Positions 63,585 to 64,000 of a DNA stretch of 64,000 nucleotides are shown piece by piece (the stretch's first letter is position 1; every line of letters begins with the position of its first letter). Origin of the DNA: an uncultured Pelagibacteraceae bacterium (lineage in GTDB: Bacteria > Pseudomonadota > Alphaproteobacteria > Pelagibacterales > Pelagibacteraceae); the NCBI GenBank assembly GCA_902582345.1, contig CACHRU010000002.1, positions 124,001-188,000 on the forward strand, given 5' to 3'. The position numbers and the translations under genes are program-made. The notes beneath the pieces are model-generated. The model was given only the letters and a program-made list of their open reading frames with translations. It was not told the origin of the DNA and did no database searches.

Positions 63585-64000
63585 TGCAATTGATAAGATC
63601 AGTCTTGTTCACAATATTATTTTACTCAACTTTAATTTTAGTTTTTATTTTAGCAATACCAACATTGGTTTTACCTAGCAAAGCTACAATGATTTGTGGA
63701 AAGATACTGGCACATATCATTATTTTTTTGCTAAAGTTTGTCTTAGGAGTTAGAGTTACTTTTTCTGGAATAGAAAATTTAAAAAAAAATGAAAGGTTTT
63801 TTGTTGCTAGTGCACATCAATCTTTACTTGAAACATTTATACTTCAAGCTCCTTTGGAATATCCTATTTTTATCCTTAAAAAGGAACTTCTTAAAATTCC
63901 CTTATTTGGTTGGTATTTAAAAAAAATTGGTGCGATTGATATTGTTAGAGATACCACAACAAAAGAAAATTTAAATTTTTTTGAAAAAATTAAGAACAAC
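63584..64000 (+). CDS. plsC: 1-acyl-sn-glycerol-3-phosphate acyltransferase, cut by right window edge
   Basis: The frame starts at an ATG overlapping the lysA stop and runs open to the window end, giving 139 visible residues. An N-terminal membrane helix (residues 8-28) precedes the acyltransferase domain with the active-site ASAHQSLLET (His78, acidic residue Glu83, so HX4E instead of the usual HX4D) and the LKKELLKIPLFGWYLKKIG motif. PlsC makes phosphatidic acid at the inner membrane. The C-terminal part is missing from the window. Confidence 0.9.
   Translation, partial: MQLIRSVLFTILFYSTLILVFILAIPTLVLPSKATMICGKILAHIIIFLLKFVLGVRVTFSGIENLKKNERFFVASAHQSLLETFILQAPLEYPIFILKKELLKIPLFGWYLKKIGAIDIVRDTTTKENLNFFEKIKNN

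Noticed and set aside
1..64000. CRISPR arrays, insertion sequences, integrases, phage genes, rRNA genes, and glycine or SAM-V riboswitches
   Set aside because: I looked for spaced direct repeats, transposase motifs, terminal inverted repeats and known riboswitch cores and saw none; only A/T homopolymers and the short dyads listed above.

Overview
The window is an AT-rich, gene-dense bacterial chromosome segment, almost certainly from a Pelagibacterales (SAR11-like) alphaproteobacterium. The evidence is the strong A/T codon bias with Lys/Asn/Ile-rich proteins, overlapping or zero-gap gene junctions, alphaproteobacterial gene orders (BolA / J-domain / cobS / cobT; helicase / ferredoxin / CarD), a class I lysyl-tRNA synthetase, and Coq7-type ubiquinone synthesis. 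There are no rRNA genes, insertion sequences, phage genes or CRISPR arrays. This looks like conserved core chromosome, not an island.

Layout. 1-1.7 kb: a secreted protein of unknown function cut by the left edge, and a one-helix membrane protein. 1.7-3.3 kb: aroK-aroB (shikimate pathway). 3.3-6.9 kb: BolA, a J-domain protein and the CobS/CobT AAA+/vWA pair. 6.9-10.4 kb (minus): class I lysS, pyrD, rpmB and a queuosine-precursor transporter. 10.5-14.1 kb: trkH, an AmpG-like permease and an NlpC/P60 hydrolase. 14.2-23.8 kb (minus): a translation operon with a glycosyltransferase, thrS, infC, rpmI, rplT, pheS, pheT, lepA and tRNA-Ser. 23.9-31.4 kb: an alpha/beta hydrolase, an epimerase-like protein and gltD-gltB (glutamate synthase). 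31.5-37.1 kb: uppP, tRNA-Arg, acetyl-CoA acetyltransferase, small proteins (one behind tandem Fur-like boxes), a histone-deacetylase-fold enzyme and acetoacetyl-CoA synthetase. 37.3-43.8 kb: aceE-aceF, an EamA exporter, a TauD-type dioxygenase and a hotdog thioesterase. 43.8-49.1 kb (minus): msrB, a TAXI-type TRAP transporter and an aminotransferase. 49.3-53.3 kb: an SUV3-like helicase, TerB, FdxA, CarD, and a convergent 24-residue basic protein. 53.5-57.2 kb (minus): a double winged-helix regulator, a BASS transporter, tRNA-Leu and an acyl-CoA synthetase. 57.2-64 kb: YqaA, DsbB, Coq7, HNH nuclease, esterase, HIG1-like protein, TlpA-like protein, argH, a tiny lipoprotein, lysA and a partial plsC.

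Functionally the window covers translation, amino-acid synthesis (aromatics, Glu, Arg, Lys), central carbon (pyruvate dehydrogenase and acetoacetate activation), envelope turnover and uptake of organic anions. The most unusual items are: two Fur-like operators over the promoter of a 59-residue Cys-rich protein; a pyruvate dehydrogenase E1 with its own N-terminal lipoyl domain; tRNA genes that abut protein genes with 0-4 nt between them; a CobS/CobT pair with no CobN or B12 genes in view; and several small genes easily missed by length cut-offs.
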